Source of the DNA: Thermaerobacter sp. FW80
GTDB taxonomy: Bacteria; Bacillota; Sulfobacillia; Thermaerobacterales; Thermaerobacteraceae
DNA: 64,000 nucleotides
NCBI RefSeq assembly: GCF_004634385.1
Contig: NZ_CP037895.1
Coordinates: forward strand, 2,083,245-2,147,244
Reading direction: 5' to 3'
A model generated the notes under the pieces. The model saw nothing but the letters and a program-made list of their open reading frames with translations. It was not told the origin of the DNA and made no database searches. Both the position numbers and the translations under genes were made by a program. Within the stretch, counting starts at the first letter, position 1; each line of letters opens with the position of its first letter. Shown here piece after piece: positions 53,163 through 61,037 of this stretch.

Positions 53163-54386
53163 GTGCGCAACCGCACGTGGGTCTGGGTCCTGGTGGCGGT
53201 GGTGGTGGCCGCCGGCCTCTGGGCGGCCCTGGCGGGCGACCGGGGCCCGACGGCCAAGCCGGGCTCCGACCGCTCCAACGACAACCTCCAGCTGCCGGCC
53301 AAGCAGGCGCCGCGGGCCAAGGTCCCCGGGCAGCTCTTCATCCTCGGCTTCTACGACGAGACCGAGGAGGCCCGCGGCGAGGACATCCTCGCCACCCTGC
53401 GCCGCTACCGGGACCACATCGAGTACCTGTCGCCCTTCTGGTACAGCGTCCGCGCCGACGGCTCCGTGGTCGACCGCAGCGACCGCGACCTCCGCGACTT
53501 CGCCGCCCGCGAGAACATCAAGCTGATGCCGCTGTTCAACAACTACCAGGGCACGGACGCCTTCCTGACCGATGCCGCGGCGCGGCGCCGCGCCGTGGAC
53601 AACATCGTCCAGCTGGTGCGGCGCCACGGCTACGGCGGCGTGCAGATCGACTTCCAACTGCTGAAGCCCCAGAGTCGCCAGGAGCTGACCACCTTCGTGC
53701 GCGAGCTGCGCCAGGCGTTGCCGGAGGACAAGGCCATCACCGTCTCGGTGATCCCGCACCGCCACCAGGAGGACGCCACGCAGCACAGCAAGGACGCCTA
53801 CAGCTACAAGGGGCTGGCGCAGTACGCGCGGCTGGTCCTGATGGCCTACGACCGGCATGGCGAGATGACCCGGCCGGGGCCGGTGGCGCCCCTGGACTGG
53901 GTCGGGGAGGTGATCGCCGCCGCGCGGGAGGACGGCGTGCCCGCCGACAAGATCTGGCTCGGCATCCCCGCCTACGGCTACGACTGGGCGGAGGGCGCCG
54001 AGCGGGCGGTGCCGGTCTCCCTGCGGGAGGTGCGGACGCTGGCGCGCCGGCACGACATCCGGGTGCAGCGGGACGACGACGGCATCCCCCACTTCACCTA
54101 CGTGGACGAACGCGGCGTCCGTCACACCGTCTGGTACGAGGACGAGGTGTCGGTGGCGCGGAAGGTGCGCCTCGCCCGGCGCCACGACCTCTACGGCGTG
54201 GCCATCTGGCGGCTGGGGTACGAGGACGCGCCCTACTGGCGCATGCTCCTGCGCGAGACGGGTCGCACGGGCATGGACATGACGCCGGACCGCAACCGCC
54301 AGCGGGAGAGTGAGAACCAGGACCCCGAAGGGGACGCGAGCGACGTGCAGGAGGGCCATCCCGGCAACGTGCCGGACGGCGGCTGA
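53163..54386 (+). CDS. GH18-fold protein lacking catalytic residues, membrane-anchored
   Basis: 407 residues from GTG 53163 (GAGGTGAGGGAGG upstream). An N-terminal hydrophobic anchor (about 5-25) is followed by a GH18 (YaaH-like) barrel: FILGFYDETEE, LSPFWYSVRADGS, GIPAYGYDWAEG, VAIWRLGYEDAPYW. At the active-site strand, where the paralogue at 57959 has DGVNIDFE, this protein reads GGVQIDFQ (158-165): the first Asp is Gly and the catalytic Glu is Gln165 (codon CAA). It probably binds, but does not hydrolyse, cortex or peptidoglycan glycans. Charged hydrophilic C-terminus. Confidence 0.85.
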   Translation: MRNRTWVWVLVAVVVAAGLWAALAGDRGPTAKPGSDRSNDNLQLPAKQAPRAKVPGQLFILGFYDETEEARGEDILATLRRYRDHIEYLSPFWYSVRADGSVVDRSDRDLRDFAARENIKLMPLFNNYQGTDAFLTDAAARRRAVDNIVQLVRRHGYGGVQIDFQLLKPQSRQELTTFVRELRQALPEDKAITVSVIPHRHQEDATQHSKDAYSYKGLAQYARLVLMAYDRHGEMTRPGPVAPLDWVGEVIAAAREDGVPADKIWLGIPAYGYDWAEGAERAVPVSLREVRTLARRHDIRVQRDDDGIPHFTYVDERGVRHTVWYEDEVSVARKVRLARRHDLYGVAIWRLGYEDAPYWRMLLRETGRTGMDMTPDRNRQRESENQDPEGDASDVQEGHPGNVPDGG

Positions 54387-54441
54387 GGTCCCCGCGGCCC
54401 TGGACCTTGCCCGCCCGGCGCCGCGGGGTCGCCGACGGCGC

Positions 54442-54479
54442 CCTGGGGTCGGGGGACGCCCTCGTCCCCCGACCCCAGG
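54442..54479. terminator. 17-bp perfect hairpin between convergent genes
   Basis: 54442-54458 is exactly complementary to 54463-54479 around a CCCT loop; the arms are G/C except single A/T pairs. It lies between the end of the first GH18 gene and the convergent minus-strand operon, so it could act in both directions. There is no T-run on either side. Confidence 0.55.
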
Positions 54480-54616
54480 ACGGCGGGGCCGCGCGACAGG
54501 GCGCGCAGGGCACCGGGGCGCCGGGACCCGGCGCGCCGGGCCCCATTCCGGCCCCCCGCCTGCCAGCCAGCCCCCGGCCCCAGGCGGGGCACCGCCTCCA
54601 GGGCGCGCCGGGGCTC

Positions 54617-54727
54617 CTACCACGCCCGCTTGGGCGGTCGCGTGACGCTCCACAGCCAGTAGCCCACGAAGAACACGAAGACCCAGGGTAGGACCCAGTT
54701 GCTCAGGAAGGAGAGCACGGCGACCAT
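54617..54727 (-). CDS. 36-residue single-span membrane peptide
   Basis: Small gene, last in the minus-strand operon. ATG at 54727 with GGGAGG about 6 bp upstream on that strand; stop at 54617. The product has one hydrophobic span (SNWVLPWVFVFFVGYWLW) and a basic end (TRPPKRAW), an N-out/C-in topology by charge. Dense in Trp, Phe and Val, which is not typical of chance frames in this GC-rich DNA (these favour Arg/Ala/Gly/Pro). Function unknown. Confidence 0.65.
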   Translation of the reverse strand: MVAVLSFLSNWVLPWVFVFFVGYWLWSVTRPPKRAW

Positions 54728-54761
54728 GGTCGGCCTCCCGTCTGCGAGGTTCGCCCCCATT

Positions 54762-55946
54762 CTAGCGGGAGGGCGGACGGGGCGGCAAGGTGCCCGGCGT
54801 GGCGGCCGGCGCCGCGGCGTCGGCCGCGGTGGGGCCACGGCCCCGGTCCGCCGACGCGCCGGGGGAGGGGGCCGGGCCCGGCGGGCCGGGCAGGACGGCC
54901 GCATGCCGCGGCGGCTGGCCGCGCAGGACCCGCAGCACGTCGGCGGCCACCTGGGTCGCGACGCGCGTCTGGGCTTCCACCGTCAGGCCGGCGACGTGGG
55001 GCGTCAGGACCACCCCGGGCAGCCCGCGCAAGGGATCGCACGGGCCCGGCGGCTCCAGCGCCCGCACGTCCAGGGCGGCGCCGGCCAGGTGGCCCTCACG
55101 CAGCAGCCCGGCCAGGGCCGCCTCGTCCACCACGCCGCCGCGCCCCGTCACCACCAGCCGCGCGCCCCGCTTGAGCCGGCGCAGGCGCGCGGCGTCCAGC
55201 AGCCCGCGGGTCTCCGGCCGCAGGGGCAGCAGCACCACCAGGTAGTCGGCCCAGGCCAGCAGGTCGTCCAGCGGCATCCACCGCACGCCCAGGCGCCGCC
55301 ATCCGGGGTCCTCGGGACCGCGCCGCGGGTGGTGGGTGGCGACCGCCGCCACCAGCGGGCGCAGGAGCGGCACCAGGGCCTGCCCGATGCGACCCAGCCC
55401 CAGGATGCCCACGGTGCGGTGGGCCAGCTCCTCCCCCACCAGCGCCGGGCGCAGCCAGGTGCCGGAGGCGCCCATGGCGGCCGCCTCCGGCAGCCGGCGG
55501 GCCAGGGCCAGCATCTGGGCGAGGACGAACTCGGCCACGGCGCGGGCGTTGGCCCCCGGTGCGTAGACCACCGCCACCCCCCGCCGCGCCGCCGCCGCGC
55601 CGTCCACGTTGTCCAGGCCGGTGCCGAGCCGTCCCACCACCTTGAGGCGCGGCGCCCCGGCCAAGAGCTCCTCGTCCACCCGCACCTGGTTGCGGACCAG
55701 CAGCGCGTCGGCCGAGCGCACCAGCCGCCGCAGCCGGCCGGGCTCCCGCGGCCCGTCGGGCGCGTAGACGACCCGGCAGCCCCCCGCTTCGAGGGTGCGC
55801 AGCCCCTCGGGTGGGCAGAACTCGGCCACCAGGACCACCGGGCGCCGGGGCTCGGCAGGCGGCCGACCCGTCGCCACCGTCGGCGGGGGCGGGTGCCCCT
55901 GGGCCGCCGGGCCGCGTTCGTCCCGAGGAAGCGGCCCCTGGGCCAT
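54762..55946 (-). CDS. D-isomer-specific 2-hydroxyacid dehydrogenase
   Basis: NAD-dependent 2-hydroxyacid/2-ketoacid oxidoreductase, 394 residues from ATG 55946 (GGGGTGAG upstream on the minus strand). Family motifs: [44 protein letters not shown], the Rossmann motif GILGLGRIGQAL, and LTPHVAGLTVEAQ with the catalytic His. The catalytic Arg lies in VVTGRGGVVDEAAL, a variant of the usual NxxRGxxVDE. Ends are Pro/Gly-rich. It starts 5 bp after the ComA-like gene, so the two likely share a pathway: (S)-sulfolactate dehydrogenases of this family exist, as do SerA enzymes; the context favours a sulfolactate-type substrate. Confidence 0.85.
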   Translation of the reverse strand: MAQGPLPRDERGPAAQGHPPPPTVATGRPPAEPRRPVVLVAEFCPPEGLRTLEAGGCRVVYAPDGPREPGRLRRLVRSADALLVRNQVRVDEELLAGAPRLKVVGRLGTGLDNVDGAAAARRGVAVVYAPGANARAVAEFVLAQMLALARRLPEAAAMGASGTWLRPALVGEELAHRTVGILGLGRIGQALVPLLRPLVAAVATHHPRRGPEDPGWRRLGVRWMPLDDLLAWADYLVVLLPLRPETRGLLDAARLRRLKRGARLVVTGRGGVVDEAALAGLLREGHLAGAALDVRALEPPGPCDPLRGLPGVVLTPHVAGLTVEAQTRVATQVAADVLRVLRGQPPRHAAVLPGPPGPAPSPGASADRGRGPTAADAAAPAATPGTLPPRPPSR

Positions 55947-55951
55947 CGCGC

Positions 55952-56785
55952 TCACCCCTGGGGGAAGCGCACGGTCCGCAGGTCGGGCCGACCGAGCAGG
56001 GCCGCGCGCAGGGTGTCGCCGCGCAGGCCGTGCCGCAGGGCCTCCAGGGCCAGCACGTCGGCGGGCTGGACGTTGCCCAGGTTGACCGCGGGGCCGAAGC
56101 GCAGGATCAGATCCTGCTGCTGGTGGACGTGGGGCGCCTCGAAGATCAGCACGTAGGGGTCGGGCAGCCCCCGCACCAGGGCCTCCAGCTCCTCCTCGTC
56201 GATCCGGCCGTGTTCGTCGTAGATCACGATGCCCTTGCCGGATTCCCGCGCCTCGACCACCACCTTCTCGACCCCGGCTTCGAGGTCGTCCAGCACCTGC
56301 TGGTGCAGGCGCAGGGTGGAGACGCGGTCGGCGGGGTGCTTCTTGCCGACCTCGCTGACGACGCCGAATCCCTCGGCCAGCAGGGCGCGGATCACCGCGC
56401 GCCGCACCGCCGGCGGCATGTCGACGGTGCCGTCGGAGACCTCCAGGTGGGTGAAGCCGACCGCCCGCGCGGCCGCGACGAAGGCGGCGAACCGGCCCTG
56501 GGCCAGCGCGACCTCGAGGAAGGTGCCGCCGGGGTAGACGGCGATCCCCGCGTCCCGGATCCGCCGCACCTTCTCCTGGAGTACCGCCGGAGGGTAGCAG
56601 GCCGGGGTCCCGAAGGCCAGCTTCCAGTAGTCGATGCAGGGGGCGGCCACCGCCAGCAGGTCGGCGGTGGCGGCGGGGCCGAGGCCCTTGTCCAGGATCA
56701 TGGTCAGGCCCCGCTGCCGGGGCTTGGGCGGTCGCCCCGGGAGGGGCGGGGAGACCGCATGGTGCCAGGGCTCGGGCAGGCTCAT
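55952..56785 (-). CDS. Phosphosulfolactate synthase (ComA/YitD family)
   Basis: Family members add sulfite to phosphoenolpyruvate to give phosphosulfolactate, used in coenzyme M synthesis in methanogens and linked to spore sulfolactate in Bacillus (YitD). 277 residues from ATG 56785, with GGAGGAGG 8 bp upstream. Motifs: RGLTMILDKGLGP, IDYWKLAFGTPACYP, GIAVYPGGTFLEVAL, FTHLEVSDGTVDMP, GFGVVSEVGKKHP, VEARESGKGIVIYDEHG, LIFEAPHVHQQQDLI. The conserved Lys, Glu and His residues of the TIM barrel are present. No phosphatase partner (ComB) is in the window. Confidence 0.88.
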   Translation of the reverse strand: MSLPEPWHHAVSPPLPGRPPKPRQRGLTMILDKGLGPAATADLLAVAAPCIDYWKLAFGTPACYPPAVLQEKVRRIRDAGIAVYPGGTFLEVALAQGRFAAFVAAARAVGFTHLEVSDGTVDMPPAVRRAVIRALLAEGFGVVSEVGKKHPADRVSTLRLHQQVLDDLEAGVEKVVVEARESGKGIVIYDEHGRIDEEELEALVRGLPDPYVLIFEAPHVHQQQDLILRFGPAVNLGNVQPADVLALEALRHGLRGDTLRAALLGRPDLRTVRFPQG

Positions 56786-56799
56786 GGGGCATCCTCCTC

Positions 56800-56873
56800 C
56801 ACCGTCCGGGCCGCCGTCCCGGGCGGCCGCGGCCCTTGCCACGCCATCCTATGGGCCTCGGGCCCGGACGGTG
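56800..56873. promoter_or_regulatory. 13-bp inverted repeat in the divergent comA-like/protease spacer
   Basis: CACCGTCCGGGCC (56800-56812) and GGCCCGGACGGTG (56861-56873) are exact inverted copies 48 bp apart. They flank a weak minus-strand -10 (TAGGAT, 56846-56851 read on the minus strand). They could be paired operator half-sites or the stem of a leader hairpin for the minus-strand operon. Confidence 0.5.
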
Positions 56874-56993
56874 ACCGGGGGCTGCGGGCGGCTCGACCGC
56901 CCGGGGACGGCTCGGCCCTCCGGCGGCGGATCGGCCGTTAGAAGCGGGGGCTCGCGCGCACACTACGGGCGGCGGGCCGGAGGCGGCCGGCCG

Positions 56994-57845
56994 GTGACGC
57001 CCTTGGGCGCCACGTGGGGTGCGCTGCTCAGCAACCTGTTCTGGATCGTGCTCGTCCTCTGGACGGTGTTGCCCCTGCTCCGCCAGCGGCGGGTGACCGA
57101 CCGGCGGCTGCAGGTGATCCGGCAGCTGGAGCGGGAGCGGGGCTCGCGGGTGATCACCCTGATCCACCGCCAGGAGTCCCTGAGCTTCCTCGGCATCCCC
57201 CTCACGCGGTACATCACCGTGGACGACTCCGAGCAGGTGCTGCGCGCCATCCGCTACACGCCGCCCAACATGCCCATCGACCTGATCGTCCACACGCCGG
57301 GGGGCCTGGTCCTGGCGGCGGAGCAGATCGCCGAGGCGATCCGCCGCCATCGCGGCCGCGTCACCGTGATGGTGCCCCACTACGCCATGAGCGGCGGCAC
57401 GCTGATCGCCTTGGCGGCCGACGAGATCTGGATGGACGAGAACGCCGTGGTGGGCCCGGTGGACCCCCAGCTGGGCGGCTACCCCGCGGCCAGCATCCTG
57501 GCCGCCATCCGGCAGAAGGGCCCCGAGAAGGTGGACGATCGGACGCTGGTGCTGGGCGACGTGGCGCAGAAGGCCATCGCCCAGGTCCGCCAGACGGTGT
57601 ACCGCCTGCTCCAGGACCGCCTGCCCGAGGAGGACGCGCGCCGCATCGCCGAGGCGCTGACGGAGGGGCGCTGGACCCACGACTTCCCCATCGGGTGCGA
57701 CGAGCTGCGCGCCCTGGGGCTGGAGGTGCGCTGCGAGCTGCCCGACCTGGTCTACCGGCTGATGGAGCTCTATCCCCAGCCCGACGGGCGCCGGCCCTCG
57801 GTGCAGTTCGTGCCGGTGCCCTACGCCGAGCGCCACACCCGCTGA
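56994..57845 (+). CDS. Membrane-anchored ClpP-fold serine protease (SDH/SppA-like)
   Basis: 283 residues from GTG 56994 (CGGAGGCGG upstream). One N-terminal membrane span (ALLSNLFWIVLVLWTVLPLL, about 8-27), a charged linker, then a crotonase/ClpP-fold domain of the serine dehydrogenase proteinase (PF01972) type: YTPPNMPIDLIVHTPGGLVLAAEQIAEAI, the nucleophile Ser133 in YAMSGGTLIALAADEI, and ENAVVGPVDPQLGGYPAASIL. Expected to cleave membrane or signal peptides inside the cell. Divergent from the ComA-like operon. Confidence 0.88.
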   Translation: MTPLGATWGALLSNLFWIVLVLWTVLPLLRQRRVTDRRLQVIRQLERERGSRVITLIHRQESLSFLGIPLTRYITVDDSEQVLRAIRYTPPNMPIDLIVHTPGGLVLAAEQIAEAIRRHRGRVTVMVPHYAMSGGTLIALAADEIWMDENAVVGPVDPQLGGYPAASILAAIRQKGPEKVDDRTLVLGDVAQKAIAQVRQTVYRLLQDRLPEEDARRIAEALTEGRWTHDFPIGCDELRALGLEVRCELPDLVYRLMELYPQPDGRRPSVQFVPVPYAERHTR

Positions 57846-57958
57846 CGCCCGGCGGGCGGATCACCGGCTGACGCCCGAGGGGCGGGTGCCAGGCTCCGGC
57901 CGCGGGCCGGCGGAGGCTTCGCCGGGCGGGGACCGATCCTGGATGGGGAGGCGATGGC

Positions 57959-59509
57959 GTGAGCACGGAAGGACCTGGCGATCGCGAGGGACGAACCGGC
58001 GGACCGCCCGGCGCCAGGCCGGGCGGCGCGGGCGCCCGGCCCGGGGCGGGCGCGGATGCGGATCCGGGAGCCCACCCGCGGCCTCCGAGGGGCGGTGCGA
58101 TGGACGGCCCCGACGGCCCGGGCCGGGGAGCCGGGCCGCCGCAGGCGGCCGGTCCCGCGGATCCGCGGCGGGAGGCGGCCGGTCCCACGGATCCGCGGCG
58201 GGAGGCGGACGGTGCCGCGGATCCGCGGCGTACCGGCGGCGAGGCGGAGCCGGCCGGCGCCGCACCCGGCGGCCGCCGGCCGCCGGCGGCCGGAGCCGGG
58301 GTCGGACGGGTGCTCCAGGGCTGGTGGCGCCGCACGGCCGCCGGCGCCGGCCAGGGGTGGCAGGCGCTGGGCGGCTGGCGCGGCATCGCCCAGCGGCTGC
58401 GCACGGACCGGCGCTGGCAGGTGGGCGCCGTGGCCGTGGGCATCCTCCTGCTGATCCTCGCGACGCTGCCCGGCGGGGGATCGCCCCAGGGGCAGCCGCC
58501 CCTGCGCAAGCCGGCCGGGCTGACGCGGCCGGAGGTCCTGGGCTTCTTCGAGAACGGGTGGTCGCCAATCTTCGGCGACTCCTTCCCCTCGGTCCGGAAG
58601 CGGCCGGATCTCCTGGACAGCATCAGCCCCTTCTGGTACTCGATCCGCTCCGACGGCAGCCTGTGGCCCCAGGAGATCCGCCAGGAGGTCATCGACTTCG
58701 CCCGCCAGCACGGCATCCGCATGATCCCGCTCTTCAACCTGCTGCAGAGCGGCGGCAACGAGGCCGGGTTCCTCGTGGATCCCGCCGCCCGGTCCCGGGC
58801 GGTGCAGGCCATCGTGGCCGAGGTGCGCCAGCGCGGTTACGACGGCGTCAACATCGACTTCGAGCTGCTGCCGCCGGAGGCGGAGCCCCTGATGTCCGCC
58901 TTCATCCGGGAACTGGACCGGGCGCTGCCCACCGACAAGCGGCTGGACATCGCGGCGTTCCCCAAGGTGGACGTGGACCCGTCGGTCCACGGGGGGCACA
59001 ACTGGCGGGTCTTCGCCCAGCACGCCGACCAGGTGATCCTCATGGCCTACGACCGCCACTACCTGGGCAGCCAGCCCGGCCCGGTGTCGCCGGCGGGCTG
59101 GGTCGAGGCCAACCTCAAGGAGATGTTGGACGCGGGGATCCCGGGCGGGAAGATCCTGCTGGGCGTGGGCGCCTACGGCTACGACTGGCCCGCCGGGGCG
59201 GGGCCGGGCAACGAGGCCCACTCGACGCCCGTCCCCCTCTGGCAGGTCAAGCGCATCCTCGACCGCCACGGCATCCGGCCCCGGTGGGATCGCGCGAGCC
59301 AGAACCCGCACTTCACCTACACCGGCGAGGACGGACAGCCGCGGGAGATCTGGTACCTGGACGAACGGGTCCTCCAGCAGCGCCTGGACATGGTCCGCAA
59401 GTACAGCCTGGGCGGCATCGCCATCTGGCGCCTGGGCTACGAGGACGACGCCTTCTGGAACGTCATCGAGCGGGCCTACGGCCCGCGCCGGGGCGGCGCC
59501 GGCCGCTGA
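57959..59509 (+). CDS. GH18 glycosidase (YaaH/cortex-lytic type), membrane-anchored
   Basis: 516 residues from GTG 57959 (GGGGAGG upstream). Residues 1-150 are a hydrophilic Pro/Gly/Ala/Arg region with three 10-residue repeats (A-A-G-P-x-D-P-R-R-E type, about 62-92); then a membrane span (VGAVAVGILLLILATLPGG, about 160-178) and a GH18 barrel: LGFFENGWSP, ISPFWYSIRSDGS, the intact active site DGVNIDFE (295-302) with Glu302, LMAYDRHYLG, GVGAYGYDW, IAIWRLGYEDDAFW. The long N-terminus would be cytoplasmic, the enzyme outside. Paralogue of the gene at 53163. The 11-mer motif lies near the start (57989-57999). Confidence 0.9.
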   Translation: MSTEGPGDREGRTGGPPGARPGGAGARPGAGADADPGAHPRPPRGGAMDGPDGPGRGAGPPQAAGPADPRREAAGPTDPRREADGAADPRRTGGEAEPAGAAPGGRRPPAAGAGVGRVLQGWWRRTAAGAGQGWQALGGWRGIAQRLRTDRRWQVGAVAVGILLLILATLPGGGSPQGQPPLRKPAGLTRPEVLGFFENGWSPIFGDSFPSVRKRPDLLDSISPFWYSIRSDGSLWPQEIRQEVIDFARQHGIRMIPLFNLLQSGGNEAGFLVDPAARSRAVQAIVAEVRQRGYDGVNIDFELLPPEAEPLMSAFIRELDRALPTDKRLDIAAFPKVDVDPSVHGGHNWRVFAQHADQVILMAYDRHYLGSQPGPVSPAGWVEANLKEMLDAGIPGGKILLGVGAYGYDWPAGAGPGNEAHSTPVPLWQVKRILDRHGIRPRWDRASQNPHFTYTGEDGQPREIWYLDERVLQQRLDMVRKYSLGGIAIWRLGYEDDAFWNVIERAYGPRRGGAGR

Positions 59510-59668
59510 CGCGGACGCCAGTCCGCGCGGCGCCCCGCGCCCCGGCGCCAGTGCCGACGGGTGCCGCGACCGGCGCGGCATCGGCAGGACACCTCCGGCC
59601 GCTTCCGAAACTAGCTATGGGTTCACGCGCGGCGGCGGGCCCTCGGGGGCCCGCTCGGCGCGTTGCGG

Positions 59669-60829
59669 ATGCGCACGGGGGTGGCGCCGTTGGACTTCGA
59701 GCTGTCGGAGCAGCAGCGCCTGGTGCGGGAGATGGTCCGGGACTACGTGGCGCGCCGGGTGGCGCCGGGCGCGGCGGAGCGCGATCGCACGGGGGCCTTC
59801 CCCGCCGACCAGTTCCGGGAGCTGGGCGAGCTGGGCGTGCTGGGCCTGCCCTTCCCCGAGGAGGTCGGTGGATCGGGCGGCGACACGGTCGCCTTCGCCA
59901 TCGCCATCGAGGAGATCGCCCGCGGCTGCGCCGCCACGGCCCTGACGGTGGCGGCCCACGTGTCCCTGGGTTGCACCCCGCTGTACCTGTTCGGCAGCGA
60001 GGAGCAGAAGCGGCGCTGGCTGGCCCCGGCCCTGCGGGGGGAGTACGTGGCCGCCTTCGGCCTGACGGAGCCGGAGGCCGGCTCCAACACCGCCGCCATC
60101 CGCACCCGGGCGGTGGAGGACGACGGCGCGTGGGTGCTCCACGGCACCAAGGCGTTCATCACCAACGGCAGCCGCGCCGACTACGTGGTGGTCGCGGCGG
60201 TGACCGACCCGGATCGCGGCCGGGAGGGGATCAGCAACATCCTGGTCCCCCGGGGGGCGCCGGGTTGGCGGGTCGCACGCCGGTACGAGAAGATGGGGCT
60301 TCACGCCTCGGACACCGCCGAGCTGGTCTTCGACGGCTGCCGCGTGCCGCTGGACCACCTGGTGGGGGAGCGGGGCAAGGGCCACGAGCAGTTCCTGCGC
60401 ACCCTGGACGGCGGCCGCATCGGCATCGGCGCCCTGTCGGTGGGCATCGCCCAGGCGTGCCTCGACGCGGCGCTGGAATACGCCCGCTACCGTCGCCAGT
60501 TCGGGCAGCCCATCAGCAAGTTCCAGGCGATCCAGTTCAAGCTGGCCGACATGGCGACGGAGCTGGAGGCGGCGCGCTGGCTGGTCTACCGGGCGGCCTG
60601 GCTGCGGGATCGGGGCCGGCCGTACCGCCGGGAGGCGGCGATGGCGAAGCTGTTCGCGTCGGAGCTGGCGGTGCGGGCGGCCCTCGAGGCCATCCAGATC
60701 CACGGCGGGGCGGGGTACGTGCGCGACTACCCGGTGGAGCGGTACCTGCGGGACGCCAAGCTGATGGAGATCGGCGAGGGGACCTCGGAGATCCAGCGCC
60801 TGGTGATCGCCCGCGAGCTGGGGTGCTGA
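59669..60829 (+). CDS. Acyl-CoA dehydrogenase, short-chain type
   Basis: FAD enzyme for alpha,beta-dehydrogenation of acyl-CoA. 386 residues from ATG 59669; TTG 59663, GTG 59681 or TTG 59690 are possible because no strong ribosome site is seen. Motifs: [97 protein letters not shown], and [24 protein letters not shown]. Followed by an HMG-CoA lyase gene, so branched-chain amino acid (leucine, isovaleryl-CoA) catabolism is a fair guess. A hairpin (GCGGGCCC-TCGG-GGGCCCGC) lies just upstream near 59636. Confidence 0.93.
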   Translation: MRTGVAPLDFELSEQQRLVREMVRDYVARRVAPGAAERDRTGAFPADQFRELGELGVLGLPFPEEVGGSGGDTVAFAIAIEEIARGCAATALTVAAHVSLGCTPLYLFGSEEQKRRWLAPALRGEYVAAFGLTEPEAGSNTAAIRTRAVEDDGAWVLHGTKAFITNGSRADYVVVAAVTDPDRGREGISNILVPRGAPGWRVARRYEKMGLHASDTAELVFDGCRVPLDHLVGERGKGHEQFLRTLDGGRIGIGALSVGIAQACLDAALEYARYRRQFGQPISKFQAIQFKLADMATELEAARWLVYRAAWLRDRGRPYRREAAMAKLFASELAVRAALEAIQIHGGAGYVRDYPVERYLRDAKLMEIGEGTSEIQRLVIARELGC

Positions 60830-61037
60830 GGCGGCGTGGCGGGGCTGCCCCGCCGGGCTCCGATGGCGCCCGCCGGACCGCGGGTGCCGGCCGCGGGACC
60901 GATGGGGTGGGGACCGGGCGCCCCGCCCGGGGTCGCCGGGGCGATGGCCGCCTTCGCCGTGGCCCCTTCGCGGGCGCCTGGGGCGGACGGCTCCCGCACG
61001 GCGACGAGCGGACGGGTCCAGGGGGAGGGGATGGGCG

